Source: Prunella strophiata (lineage: Eukaryota > Chordata > Aves > Passeriformes > Prunellidae). Taken from it: a stretch of 64,000 nt of DNA. The stretch is from NCBI GenBank assembly GCA_036583965.1, contig JAZBQD010000021.1, positions 19,568,771-19,632,770 of the forward strand, written 5' to 3'. The position numbers and the translations under genes are program-made. Positions within the stretch are counted from its first letter, which is position 1. Each line of letters opens with the position of its first letter. This document shows positions 47,051-60,176 of this stretch, in pieces. The notes beneath the pieces were generated by a model that saw only the letters and a list, made by a program, of their open reading frames with translations, had not been told where the DNA came from and did no database searches.

Positions 47051-48626
47051 TTGTGTGGCTGTGCTCTTGCTGATAATCTGCTGCTCACAGTGATAAATCA
47101 GGATTGCACAACCCAACGTTTGCCTCATCCTGTCGTTACTCAGCGCTGCGAACTCGGCCCTGACATGTGGGGTGACTCAACCCAAGGGTCGTGCTGGAAG
47201 AGCAGCTTGGAGTGTTTGGAGTTGCTTTTATGTTCTATTTTATTGAGTTCTTCTGGCCTGTAGTCTGATAAACCCCAGTGCTGGATTTGGAAATCCAGAT
47301 GCTGCTTGCTGTGGGTGATGCTCAGTGTGAAAAGGAAACGATGTTTGACCTGAGCTCTGCCACCTCCTTTGGGGTCTGGAAGGGTTATGGAAACCAGGAA
47401 CTGGGGGCTTTATGTCACAAAACCCTGCTCTAAGATCACTTAATGAAAGAAAAGTCATTAATGTAATTGTAACTGAGTGTTGTTCACAATAAGTTACTGT
47501 AAAGCTCTCTGTGGAAGGGCTGAGTGACCCCTCAGTCAGCAAACCTTGTTTTACTCCACAGAGTTCAGCAAACATGGAAATCAAATCCAAATGGTCCATG
47601 TCAGTGGACACTGAAATATTGCTGGAGTGTTTCCTGCCCAGCTCCTATTAGCAGTGTGAGGAATTCTGGAGGTTTGGTTTATGTCTGGAGTGGGAGTCTC
47701 ATCCTTGGCTGTGTGTTCCATCTTCCACTTGAGGTGGGGTTGATCCTGAGCTCTGTTCCAGTCTCTGGTTAGTCTTGAATCCATCAACTTTTGGCGTTGT
47801 CTGCACAGGTTAATTGAAGTGAGTGCCTAGTATTCCTTTTAATTTTATTTATTTAAATCCCTAGTGTTCCTTTTTTTTATCCCTGACAAACTGGGAAAGA
47901 AATAAAAAAAGCTTCTTAATATATTGAGTGTGTCTGTAGGTGGGTATGGTTGTACTACTGATGATCTTATATTTGAATAAGAGGGAAGATGATTAGTGAT
48001 TGAATAATTATCCTTCTGCTGGGCCTGTTCCTTGGGAAACTATTATTTAGAAAAAAAATATAGCCAGTAAATATGAGGAAAAACCCAAATTATGTTTGGG
48101 ATCTCTGGTTACATCCTAAATTATTGTAATTGCTTGATGTACTCCTTTTAAATGATTAAACAAGTTAGTGTTCACTATTGATTATAATTTCTTAAATCTA
48201 TAATCTTGCTTAGCTTTGCTTTAATCTCATGGGTTTGGGGTTGGGAAAAAACAAGGTTCAAAGCTGTTGACTGCTTGAAATTTGCTGTGCTTTGAGAATA
48301 TCCCAGAGTTGCAGTAACCTTCATTTTTAGGGGATTAGAGCACTGGGCCTGGAGTGGTTTCTCAATAAAAGAGATCTCTGAGAGTGAGCTGGACACCTGG
48401 ACTGGCTGCACCAGTTGCTGTGCAGGCCAGAACATGAACAACAGTAATTTTTGGTCACTGCTGGGGTGAATTTGAGTTTCTTCCTCTCAGTGGCCACCGT
48501 CGCCATCCTGCTGCGCTCATCCCGCGGACACCGGGAGGCAAAGTGGGGGAGAGCATGCAAACCTAGAAATGCTGGCTGTGTCCTGAGCCTGCCTCTTGCT
48601 CAGCCTTTGCCCCATGTGTGTTTCAG

Positions 48627-48866
48627 AGGATTACCCCAACGGGACGTGGCTGGGCGACGAGAACAACCCCGAGATGCGGGTGCGCTGCCCCATCACGCCC
48701 GCGGACATGCTGCACATCAGCACCAACTGCCGCACGGCCGAGAAGATGGCCCTGACCCTGCTGGACTACCTCTTCCACAGGGAGATCCAGGCCATCTCCA
48801 ACCTCTCGGGCCAGGGCAAGCACGGCAAGAAGCAGCTGGATCCTCTCATGATCTACGGGATTCGCT
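48627..48866 (+). CDS. BANP: BANP coding exon 7 (first part of BEN domain)
   Basis: Acceptor CCATGTGTGTTTCAG, donor CGCT|GTGAGT. The first two bases finish a Glu codon. Then D-Y-P-N-G-T-W-L-G-D-E-N-N-P-E-M-R-V-R-C follows, and the start of the BEN domain: D-M-L-H-I-S-T-N-C-R-T-A-E-K-M-A-L-T-L-L-D-Y-L-F-H-R-E. It ends L-S-G-Q-G-K-H-G-K-K-Q-L-D-P-L-M-I-Y-G-I-R. BEN domains are alpha-helical DNA-binding modules; in BANP this one reads the CGCG motif. The exon is GC-rich and strongly conserved, so the gene is under selection here despite the exon 6 lesion. It is in frame with exon 8 but not with exon 6 as written. Confidence 0.96.
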
Positions 48867-51321
48867 GTGAGTGAAACTGGGCAGTTTGACGTGTGGCTAA
48901 GGCTGAATCGGGGGTGTTAAATGAGATTTTAAGAGTGTGTTTGATGTGTGGTGAGATGTTCTGGTGACTTTTGTTTATGATAAAGGTTTAGGGTTTTTAG
49001 GAAGAAATCCTGATGGGCTGGTTTACTTCAGTTGGTGGGTATTCACCAGAAGATCCTCAGTCTTTTATTCTGAATTCTGACATCTTTGCAACCGCCAGCT
49101 GTGAGCGTAGTAAATATTGCAGAAATAGCAACACAAATTTCCATACTGTTCAAGTGCTCAAACCAGCATGGTCTTGAACTGTAGTTTTTGACTTCCCATT
49201 TACGTCTCTTCTTTGAAAAGACTTGCTGAGATGGTGATGGGAAAAGTTGGCAATGTCAGGATCATAAAATCTGGATTCACAGCAGGAGTGGCAGGACACT
49301 GTTGGATTTCTGTCTGCTCCATGTGCACCAGTCTTTGGATTATTTAAGCTGTTATGGAGCTGTGAACTGATATTATTTGTGTTATAGGCACGATATTTAA
49401 TTTAAAAGGAATCAAATGTGGTTTTGTATAGAACAAAGGCACAGCACTGGTTTGAGATGAAAAGAGGAATCTGGACGTGAGCATCGTGTTCTGCTGTGGC
49501 AACTGCTAGTGAATACATTGAGGACAGCCAAGTCTGTTCCCTGTGCTTTATTTCCAAGAAACTAGCAAAACCAGGATTTTGGGAGAAGTTTCTTCTGCCA
49601 GGTGGTGGTTGAGCACTGCAGTCAGGGAATGGGCACAGCCCTGAGGCTGCCAGAGCTCCAGGAGTGTTTGGACACTGCTCCCAGGGACAGGCTGGGATTG
49701 TTGGGGTGTCTGGGCAGGCCTAGGAGTGATCCTTGAACTGGGTTCTGATAAACCAGGAGGTCTTGTTTTTTCAAGATTCTTTATGATCACATTGTGTGTA
49801 GTCACCAGTGGATCTGGAATAATTGGTTCTTCTGGTGAGTTTTGTATGGAATTGGCAATTTGAAACTCCAGGTAAGGCTTAAGAAGAGGTCAGGGATTAT
49901 TTGGGGTGTTGTTTGGAGAAGTGGCTGTGGGATAGGTACAGGGAAGGGAAAGTGAATGGTGTTTGGGGATGGCAGGAAACACATTCCTGTTATCTGCTGC
50001 TGTTTCCAGTGGTTTTCAGACTATTTTTGGGGAAATTGAAAACCAAATCTATCCCACTCAGGTGGCTGCATTAGGCCAATTTTTGCGTCATTATTTACCT
50101 GAAGCAGAAGACTTCAGGCTTCTTCTGCAAATATATTAAATATGTATTTTTAAGAGAGATGGTAATTCAAATTAATGATGATCTCCAAAGCCTTCTTGTC
50201 TGCTGATCCCATCAGTGTCAATGGTATTGTCTTTAAACCACACATTTTTGTTAAAAGCTTTTAGAAATGCTATGAAATGGATCTTGCTCCAGTGTTAAAG
50301 CAATTCCCAGGCAGTTCTTTTCCCATCCCTCAAATCTGAGAGCACAAATCACATGGGTCAGTTTGTAACTGGTTGTGGAGGAAGATGAGATGTTTGCCAG
50401 TGTGAGCATGGGGAAGGAATGTATCCATGTGACCAAGTGCTCAAGCTGGGGATTATGTCATTTCTGTGAGGCATTCTGACCATGAAAATACTGGATTATG
50501 GAAGTGATCCCTGCAGCTGGAGAAGGTCTGGAATGGCACAGATGTGAGAGCAGGGGACCATGAGCAGCAATCAGAGTCTGATTTTGGTGGCATGAGTATG
50601 GTTTGGGATCCAGGTATCTGAAACAACTTCATTCCTTCCTGCTGTTGGCTGCTGTGTTGTTTTCTTTTGGGAGCCAGGCCATAAAAAACTAGGGATTTCT
50701 GGAAAAAATAGACCCAGTGTGGATCTGGCCAGGGAAGACTAGTTTGGGCAGTGAAATGTTGATTTGCTACTAGCAAGGACAGAGAATCCTGTGGCAACCA
50801 GCAAAGAAAACACAGGAGAACTTGATGGAGCAGCAAATGTAACAGTGAGAAGAGTGGTCCAGGAATGATGATTTCACTTAATAACCTCATATGTCATCAC
50901 TGGCAGTAATTAAGTGGGAGTGGAGTTGGGTTCCAGCAGCCTGGTGAGGAATGTGGAGCACTCAGCTCTCGAGGATGGGATTGTGCCCATGCTCAGAGTT
51001 TGGGTGTGCCATGGTTCCATCCCTGCCATCCCAAATCCCCTTTCCCTGTCCACACACATCTGCTTTTCATCCCTGAAGTGTTCTCCCAGAAAATCACCCC
51101 AAACTTGAGTTTCCCTGGCATGAGAACCCCCTCAGTGGGATTTGCTTCTGCTCTGAGCAGATGATGCTTTGATGACTTAATTCAACCAGAAATGAAAAAT
51201 CCAATGTCATCAGCCTGGCCTGTGCCAATCACAGCCAGAGGAGCCCAAGGAAACAGAAAAGATTTTATTTTTCCTTTTGTTTCAAGTTTCTTGCAGTTTG
51301 TCAGTGGAAATATAGTCCATC

Positions 51322-51345
51322 TTTTTTTTTTTTTTTTTTTTTTTT
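51322..51345. repeat. Homopolymer T24
   Basis: 24 uninterrupted T flanked by unique sequence. Likely length-variable. Confidence 0.9.
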
Positions 51346-52238
51346 CTATAAGAAAACCACCAAGCAAATCTGTATTTAATAGAGAAAGTATTTTGTGTAA
51401 TATGCAGAAAATATAGAAAATGAAGAGATGTGTGTTTATTAAAAATTCTTGATGCTCTGCACAAGGTTTACCACAAGAGGAGAGGAAAGTTTATCTTTGG
51501 AAGTCTAAATTTTCATTTGTGGTAGGAATTTGCTTGTGGGGTGGCAGTGGTACTGAGGAGAGCTTTTGGGCAAGAAACCAGAATGATTTAAACACAATCT
51601 CTGTCATTAAATAGCTCATTACCTCAGCCCTGCTAAAAATGGAGACTTTTGCTGGTGAAATACAATCCAAGAACATCCTCAGATGTAATTTTCTTTGCCT
51701 AGCAGAAAATACAGGTTTAGCTCTTTGGAGATTTTACAGCAATTTCCATGAGTGAGTTGGAAAAAAGAGATTCCCAAATTCAGAATTTTGCAGTTATAAG
51801 AAATGGTGTAATAGAAAAGATGATTTTCCATGGCATGCTGGAAAAAATGGAGAGGGGATTTCTGAAGCTCAGAAAAGAAAATTTATCAGTCGTTCTTATT
51901 CTTCAAAATAATCAAAGTAACTAAATGAAAACATAATAAGATTAGCTACTTATAATATATATTTATATATGCACATATTTTATATATTATTGTGTGTAAC
52001 TTTGTGTATTATTTCTGTGCAAGCCTCTTGTTCTGCACATGGGTTTTTACAGACTCTCACCAATCATTTTTCCACTTTTTTGTTAGTTACTCCAAGAGGA
52101 TAGAAGATCAGAACCTGCACATTTAATATGGAATTTCTGGTTGGGTGGAGGAAGGAGATCCAAACTCATGAATTGCATTAAGGGGAACCTGTGCCCTTGT
52201 GTTATTGGACCCCAAAATTCTGATTTTGGCTCCAGACA

Positions 52239-52274
52239 GCTTCTGTTGCTCAGGGAGCTTCTGTTGCTCAGGGA
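52239..52274. repeat. 18-bp perfect tandem duplication
   Basis: GCTTCTGTTGCTCAGGGA occurs twice back to back. Confidence 0.95.
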
Positions 52275-53225
52275 ATGATTTATCCACATGGAAATAACTC
52301 TCCTGTTAGGGACAGGATTGTTGCTGAGAAAAAAAACCAACTCAAAACCATAAATCCCCCACCCAAACCCTCCAATGTTCACAGAGGGGAGGAAACTGTG
52401 CTGAAAAATTTGGGTGAATTTTCCCATCTGCTTCCAAGATTCTCATAGAGTGAATTTTCCCATTTGCCTTTAATTTCATCCAGAATACATCCCTGTCTTT
52501 TAAATACCATTAAAAACAAAGTGTTAGCCGAGAATACCTAATGATAAAATCAGATTTTTAACTCTGAATGATGCCTTTTCTGCTTCAAATGCCAAATAAC
52601 TTCACTTTTTAAAACACAAAAACACAGCACAGAAAGAAATCTCTCATCAAAGCTTGGTGTCCGTGTTATATAAAACATTTCTTGCAGTAGGGATGGGAGC
52701 ACTTCTCCTACTGCAGGAGTTGAAAGAGATGTTAATACACTCTGAAAGGACTTGTGTCCTCAGCAGAGGCCAAATGGAATTAAACACTGGCTCTGCTTCC
52801 CAAAAATCCACACACCAGCTCTGGAGCTGCAGCCCACACACGGCTGCTTAATAGGAAACACATTTGGCTGTGGAATTGATGTCAGTGGGATGAGTTTATG
52901 TATGGAGAGAGAAAGAGAAATATAAATATAAATACTGCTGCCACAGCCCGGGCAGGTTGGGCTGGTTGGAGCTGCCACTGGTGGCGTGGAAAACGTGTGG
53001 GGAGCTCAGCACTGCTGCTCCAGCTTTTCATGGGGAGTCTGAGATTAATAACAACAGGATAAACAGCTAAATATATCACATTTCTGTCCTTCTTGGGGAT
53101 TATCCTGCTTGGAAGTACTGGAGGAAGGGCAGGAAGTTCTCATGCATGAGCTGAGCTCAGATGTTTCTCACCAGAGGATGTTTTGTGGGACACTTCAGGC
53201 TGGTGCTGTTTTTGAAGATGTTTAT

Positions 53226-53580
53226 CATGGAATCCTGGAGTGGTTTGGGCTGTGTGCACCAATTATTTATATGTGTATTTATATTTATAATTTTATTTAT
53301 TTTATTTATTTATATTTATATATTTATATTTTAAAGATCTAATGCCACCCCCTCCACTATCCCAGGCTGCTCCAAGCCCTGTCCATCCTGACCTTTGGGA
53401 TCCAGGGGCAGCCACAGCTTCTCTGGGAATCCATTCCAGGGTCTCCCCACCCTCCCAGGGAATGATTCCATCCCAAAATCCCACCTAACCCTGTCCCTGG
53501 CAGTGGGAGGCCATCCCTTGTGTCCTGTCCCTCCAGACCCCTGGAAATAATTTCTCTCCATCTTCTGTCTCCTTCAGGTG
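53226..53580 (-). mobile_element. CR1 LINE 3' fragment split by an AT microsatellite
   Basis: Plus-strand ATCATGGAATCCTGGAGTGG, TTTGGGCTGTGTG, then 53262-53334 of TTTA/TATA repeats. CR1 resumes at CCACCCCCTCCACTATCCCA and runs to CCAGACCCCTGGAAATAATT. The left piece is the element's terminal tail, so the AT tract expanded or inserted inside it. Confidence 0.85.
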
Positions 53581-56500
53581 CTCTAAACAAACATTGCAGT
53601 TACTGAGGGCATGTATTATAAATACAGAATGTCATCAATATTTTCTATTCTTTTACTTTCCCACTTCCAAAAGCCTTTTTTATTACTGCATTTTTATTAA
53701 CTCCACCAATTTTCCCTCTTTTTCTTATTTCCTTCCTAATATTTGTATGCTTTTTTTGGCATATTTTCTTTGTCTTCCTTTCATTTCCTGTTTATAATTT
53801 TGAGCTCCTTGTGTCTCATTTCTGAATATCCCATAAGTCCCTGGCTGTTGGAGTATTGAATAACATCCCATGGTTTAAAAGTGTCACACCAACATGCCAC
53901 AATCCTGAACATCAGCAGTTGCAGAGGTGCATCCAAACCTTGGATTCCATCTGGAGACTGCTGGAGAGCCTGAGGAAAAATGATTCCAAATTGGCATTTT
54001 GTCCTGTGTCTTTACCATTTCATCAGCAGCAGAAAGTGGTGATTGCTGTCATTTGGATATTGGTAATTGTTGTTTCAGTCCCTCCCCAGCTCCCCCAGGA
54101 ATCAGCCACGATGCTCTGGAGGTTTGGGGCAGTGGCAGAGCTCAACCCAGCAATTTCCTGAGCATCCCTGAGCTGCTGGACCCAGCTCTGGTTCCTCAGG
54201 CTAGTAGGGTAAGAACTCCTCTTTCTTCCCTGGTAGCCTGAACAGGAGTCCTGTGGTTTGTGTCTGCTGGATGAGCTAATCCTGTGGTCCCTGGAAATAC
54301 TTTTTGCCAACATTTTCTTCTCCCAGTGTTAAATACCACGGGCTGTAGTTCTTGGGAATAAAGAGTGACTGCAGGCTGTTCCTGTGGTGTTATCACAGCA
54401 CCCTGAGCTGTTTGCTTTGGAAGGGGCTGGAATCTGTCCCTTGCAGGACCCTCTGCACTGCTCCAGGCTGCTCAGGTCACCCTGTGGGACATTCCTGCTC
54501 CTCTGCATGGCTCAGGGGGCAGGACAGGATTCCTTTGAGGATGAAGGGTTGAGTTTGCCCAGTTCTGCAGCAGTGTGCCCATGGCAGGCTGGGGGAGCTG
54601 GGCAGGTCCTGCTGAGCTTTGTGCTGGTCACAGCCTGGGCTCTGAGCCTTGCCAGGGGCTCTGCCCACCCTGCCAGCCTGGGCTGGGCTTTGCTGGGAAG
54701 GCCACGAGTGGTGTCACCTGCTGGGGACACAACCAGGGACAGCTGCAGAGCTGTGGAGCTCTCTCCTCCTCAGGAGCAAAGTCTGAGAGTTCAGCACATC
54801 TCTAAAAAGCAAGAAGTGAAAGAAATCCTTTTTGTTGGGCTTTTCTCCTCTCTGAAGAGCTTTAACTTCTGTTGGCCTCGTGCTGCTGCTGCTCTCAGGC
54901 TTTGTGTCCCTCAGAGCTGCACGAGCCTGGCTCCAGCTCCACAGAGCTGCTGCTTTGTGAATCAATTAAATGCTGCCACATGCAGGGCACTGATAAACTC
55001 AATGGGTTCTCCCATTATCTTCTTGCCTGGCCTCAAACGAGGTTATCTCAGCACCACAGTTCTCATCCATGGCATCAGTGCTGGCCTTGCTTTCAGCTGG
55101 AGCTTGCTGCTGCCTGCAGTTTGCTTCTTTCCTGGGCACTTCTCTTGATTTCAATTATTTTCCTGGCCAGGCCCTGTTAATAAAATGAAAAAAAAAAAAA
55201 AAAAGGCAGCAATTTTGGGGAAAGAAAATAAATGGTGTGTTTTCTCTCTCCTCCTCACACTTCTCTTGTTGTCCTAGTGTTAGACAAGTGAGGAATTCCG
55301 TTTTCCATTCTTGGAAGAGCAGTGCTGGGGCTGTCAGTCCCCACTGCTGTGTGTAACTCCACTGTGTGTGATGTGCTGTCAGGCACTGCTGAGTGCTGGG
55401 CTCTCCAGAAACCAGAAAATGAATGTATGAGGTCACTTGGACCATCTGTCTGCACACTCCTTCCATCCCTCAGTGCTTCTCCCTTTTGGCCAGACTTGGT
55501 TCAAGTAGATGCTGAAGTGAGCAGGTCTGGAGAGGCAGAGGAAAACAATCCTGAGGCTGGGGATACAAAAGCAGCTTTTTCAGGGGCTTTGAGGGCTCTT
55601 CAGGAGGGTACAAATTAAAAAAGGACAAGTTTGAAGATGGGCTCTTTGGGAAGGTTTCTGCTGCAGCTGTTGTCTTCTCTTTTAAAAATGGGGGACAAAA
55701 TAGGAATGAATGTAGGATTTTTTTTTTCTTTTTAAATGATGGAAAAAACTAGAAGCAGATGCCATTTGTCCAGTGTCATCACTCTGGTGTAACTTGGGAC
55801 CTGGAGCAAGGCTGGAGTAGAGACCAGGAAGAGTTTGCTCTTTTCAGATTATCAACCCTCTGTTTGGTTTATTATTTTATTGTAGAATTATTTTCTTGTA
55901 GGGGTTGATTGATTAATTTATAATAATTGTACTCAGGTTATTAAACAGCTGTGGTTGTTCTGTCACCATCAGGAAAGGGATTGAAGGATCCCTCTGGGAA
56001 TTCTGTAACACGTGGAATATCACAAATATTCTGTTCCTGCAGGGAATTAATTAATTATTCAGGGGTTAATTGATTAATTCACCCCAGCCCCTCCCTCTCC
56101 TGCAGCTCCATAATCTTTCAGAGCACTCACTGTGTCCTGTGGGGAGCTGGGATGGAGCAAACCCAGGAGCAGATAAAAATCCATCTTTTCCTGCCACACT
56201 GGGAATTTGACACCCCACTAGATGGCAATATTTGAATGCTGATGGCTCCTTCCATAAATCAGAATAAAGCAGGTTCTGCTCACTGTAAAATAGGTAAAAA
56301 TAGCCTGGCTGGATTTGCCAGAGAGGTGCTGAGGTGTGACTGAGTGGAGGAGCTCTCCTGCTCTGGAACAGGATCCCTTGGTGGAATTTGGAGACTTCTA
56401 GATCCTAATTAGCATTAATTTTTCATTTTTAAAACTCCTGGTAGAGTTCTTTTTAATTCAAAGAACAAAGGCATTTAAAATAACTTAAATTTTCTTGTCT

Positions 56501-59375
56501 CTTCTGAATCTGTGACTTGTTAAAGATGAAATATTCAGACAAATATCCTAAATAAGTATTAATGAACAGGGTTAATGACTTGGTAGCTGACTTTGCCTTC
56601 CCTCCTCCCTCTCCCCAAGTTCCCAGCAGCTCCTCCTGTCTCTTTTTGGACGTTGTGGATCAGAGCAATGTCATGGAAAGGGATTTTTTGGTGCCAGGAT
56701 GGATTTTCCAGACGTGTGACATTGGAGGAGCCTCCAAGGCTCTGGCATCCCTCCCCTCCTGCATCCCAAAACTAAATATCCTGAATTGAGCAGGGGGAGG
56801 TGCCTCTCAGCTGTGGAGATCATCCCCCAGCTGTCAGAGGAGTAAACAATTCTGCTTTCCAATGATTTCAATATGGGCAGGGCAAGCCCTGCATGAGCTT
56901 GGGAGAATCAAAGCCTGAAGGCTCAAGGAGGAATTCCAGAGGTGCTGCAGCTTTTCCTCTGCTCCCTTTGTGTTTAGAGCAGCAGATTTTGCTGTCATGT
57001 GCTCTTGGTTTAATCAAAAAGACTCCAAATGTATGACCCTGCTGAGGAAAAATGAATTTTGGGAGCCAAAGCCCCAAAAAATCAGCCTCTTCTCCTCTCT
57101 GAGCAGGCAGGAGCCTTTGTTTCCTGTAGGATCCATCATATTCCTGTCAGTTTGAAAGGATTCTGTCCATCACTTTAAGATGAATTCCCCATCCTGGTGC
57201 TTTTCTTGGGGTTTTAAAAATCAGAGGGAATTGGAAAGTGCATGGAGCAGTGACCCAAATCTGCCTGGATTCTGTATTTAATATAAATATATTTGTATTT
57301 TATACATGTGGCTGTTGGATTCTGTGCTGCACTTTCCCAAATCTTTCCAAATGTACCAAAACCAGCAGGAATTTCTGGGCCACCTCAGCCTAACTCTGCC
57401 AAGTTTATGAAAATACTGATTTACCTTAGAATTTCCCAAGGAAATCTGTGATTCCTGGAGAATGGGAAGCAGCAGAAACTGGGGGTGTGCAAATGAAGCT
57501 CCTGCCATGGAGTTTGATTTTTAGAATTTTTAGGTTCTGCATGTGGGATGAGGATGGAATATTTCATGTCTGGTTTTGATCTCACAAATCTCTTCCTCCT
57601 CACTTTGTTCTTAATTTGATTTCTTTACAGATTCATGTTCTGTGGGGATTGTTTTGTATTTTGCTCCTTGACTTCTGACCTTTCAGAAAGAGAGGATTAC
57701 TTCCTCAGGAACGTGTTTTTCCTGGGATTTTCTTAGTTTATAATTAATCCTGGTTTTTAGGAAACTTCAACCCTTTCTCTCCTTATTTTGGACAGCAGAT
57801 CCTCCAAAAATTTGGGAGTGTTGAATCATTTCAGACACCACCTCTGTGTTTGTATTAAATCTTTTTTTCCTTTGTATTCCCAAGCTTTTTTTTTTTTTTC
57901 CTTTTGCATTTCCTAGTTTTTATTTCCTTTAAGAACCACAGAAAGATTTATTTCAGACCTGGTTGTGATTCTTTTTTAATTTTAATTGCACTCCCCCAGA
58001 TCTCTGCCTGTGTCTCTGATCCATGCTGCACCTGTTGCCTTTTAAAGCTGACTTAAATTTTCCTGATTTTTGCCTTCTTCCTGAGCTCTTCCTTGCTAAG
58101 ATTGGAATGTTGATCCTTGATTTCCCCTTTTCTCCCCTGTGGCTCCCTGAATTCTCTTTGCAGCCCTTTTTGTCTCCCAGGCTGCAGCCAGGATCTCTCT
58201 GTCTGTATAAATCACCCAAACTCCTGCAATTTATGAAATCACTGAATTATTTTTAAGTCTCTGGTGTGTTTTTCGTGGAGAGCTTCCTTCAGGAAATGAG
58301 GTTCCTCCCCCCAGAAAAGCAAACTTTGGGTTTTTATTGTTTAAAAATAAGGATGTCTCTTTTTTTGAGGCACCATTCATGAAAAGATCACTAAAAACAC
58401 ACTCAGCCAGCCTTAAATCATCTAAATCCTGTACTTTACTCTTCCTTTGTGGGCATCCATCTTCCAAATCATTGTCTTTTGGTCCAAGTGCTGATTTATA
58501 TTCCTGCCTGGATTTTTTCTGTGTTGTTCTATGGCTCGTGGATGCTGTGCTATGTAAAATGTCAGTGTTTGATGCAGCTTTTGAGAGTAAATGATCCAAA
58601 AAAAAGTCAAATCCCTTCTCCCTGGAGCATTCCTGCCTTTTCTCTCCTATGGATTTCCCCAGGTGAGAGGTCTCATTTCCAATATCCTGCTTTTCTGAGT
58701 GGGTTGGGTGTGGGACATGCTGGGAATGAGGCAGCTGGGAGCTCTCCTGCCTGGAATCATTTGTGGATAGGGAAACAGTCAGCATGCTCCTCTCCTCTGC
58801 TTTGTGTGCACATGTTTTGGGATTTCTCTCTCTCCTGCAGGTAAATCATGGTTTTAATGCCACTGGGAACTTTTTATCTGCTTAAAAACTCCTCCACTGC
58901 CTTTAGGTTGAGATTTTTCCTGGTAGGAAATGTCTTGCTAAGGACCTGGTTGTAAATCATTTTAGATTGTGACAGCAACTGCACAGATTTTACATCTGAA
59001 ATTCATTTTGGTTTTTTATCAATTTGTGCTTTAGGGTTAATTTTTCAGGCCTGATTTGTACATCACCAGGTTTACAGTTGTGGTAAAAATCTCTGCAAAC
59101 ATCATTGCTTGCCTGGAGCAGTTTGCCACCCTGACAGCAGCTGGGAATTTCATGAATTAAGGGAAAGAAATGAGGATGCCTGGCTTGGAAAACCTGTCCC
59201 TGATGGTTTAGGGCTCTGTAGCCTAAAGTCCTCCTGTCTGCCCCTGTCCTGGTGAGGCTGTTGTCTGTTTTCCATGGTTTCCTCTGGAGCTCTTCTCTCC
59301 ATGGAGCTGGTGGTGTCTGCCAGCATTTCCTGGCCATTCCTTAGCACTCTGATCATTAATCAGATCAGGAGGGAG

Positions 59376-59605
59376 AATCATGGAATGGGTTGGGATGAAG
59401 TGGTTTAAAATTTATTCAATCCCAACCTTCCAGTATGCCAGTTTATTGCAGCCTGGCCTTGGACACTTCCAGGGGCAGCCAGAGCTTCTCTGGGCACCCT
59501 GTGCCTGGACCTGCCCACCTTCAGAGCCAGGAATTCCTTCCCAAAATCCCAGCTAAACCTCCTCCCTTTCAGTTTTCTGAAGGTGTTTCCCTTCCTTCCC
59601 TCAAT
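59376..59605 (-). mobile_element. CR1 LINE 3' fragment
   Basis: AATCATGGAATGGGTTGGGA, GCCTGGCCTTGGACACTTCC, AGGAATTCCTTCCCAAAATC, CCAGCTAAACCTCC. The segment after the tail (59400-59450) is diverged. Confidence 0.8.
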
Positions 59606-59726
59606 CAGGCACTTTTGGGGGTGTGCTTGATTGGAGTCCCAGCTCTGGTGCTCAGCCTGTTTTTCACACTGCACCTGAGACTCCTGTACTGAGTAATTGA
59701 TATCACTTTTATTTCTCTTTGAGTCA

Positions 59727-60176
59727 AGTGGCACCCTGGAACATCCCATGGATTAAATCCAGTGGCACCCTGGAGCATCCCATGGATTAAATCTGGTGGC
59801 ACCCTGGAACATCCCATGGATTAAATCCAGTGGCACTCTGGAATATCCTGTGGATTGGATCCAGTGGCACCCTGGAATATCCCATGGATTAAATCCAGTG
59901 GCACCCTGGAATATCCCATGGATTAAATCCAGTGGCACCCTGGAACATCCCATGGATTAAATCCCTGGAACATCCCATGGATTAAATCCCTGGAACATCC
60001 CATGGATTAAATCTGGTGGCACCCTGGAACACCCCATGGATTAAATCCAGTGGCACCCTGGAATATCCTGGAACATCCCATGGATGAAATCCCTGGAACA
60101 TCCCATGGATTAAATCCAGTGGCACCCTGGAATATCCCATGGATGAAATCCCTGGAACATCCCATGGATTACACTG
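59727..60176. repeat. 34-bp minisatellite, about 13 units including short variants
   Basis: Full unit CAGTGGCACCCTGGAACATC plus CCATGGATTAAATC (34 bp). Several units in the second half lack CAGTGGCACC, giving shorter CCTGGAACATCCCATGGATT periods, so the array has two mixed unit lengths. Because 34 is not a multiple of three, antisense open frames through it cycle through all frames and are artefacts. Confidence 0.92.

Larger units (their letters stand above)
40599..48626 (+). other. BANP: BANP intron 6 (8.0 kb)
   Basis: Contains an LTR-like fragment and CR1 copies in both orientations. 41159-42519, 45421-46861 and 47051-48485 show no recognisable gene. A CpG-containing patch (48490-48540) lies about 90-140 bp before exon 7. 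Confidence 0.6.

Noticed and set aside
48451..48870. 139-codon plus-strand frame over BANP exon 7
   Set aside because: It reads exon 7 in the wrong frame. The correct frame gives the conserved BEN-domain sequence between proper splice sites.
54384..55148. 254-codon plus-strand open frame in BANP intron 7
   Set aside because: Composition is stop-poor GC-rich intronic DNA with no recognisable domain, no splice partners and no reading-frame signature such as conserved motifs. Retained only as a note.
59727..60176. Regular repeats that might suggest a CRISPR array
   Set aside because: Units are contiguous without unique spacers, and the locus is a vertebrate intron. It is a minisatellite.
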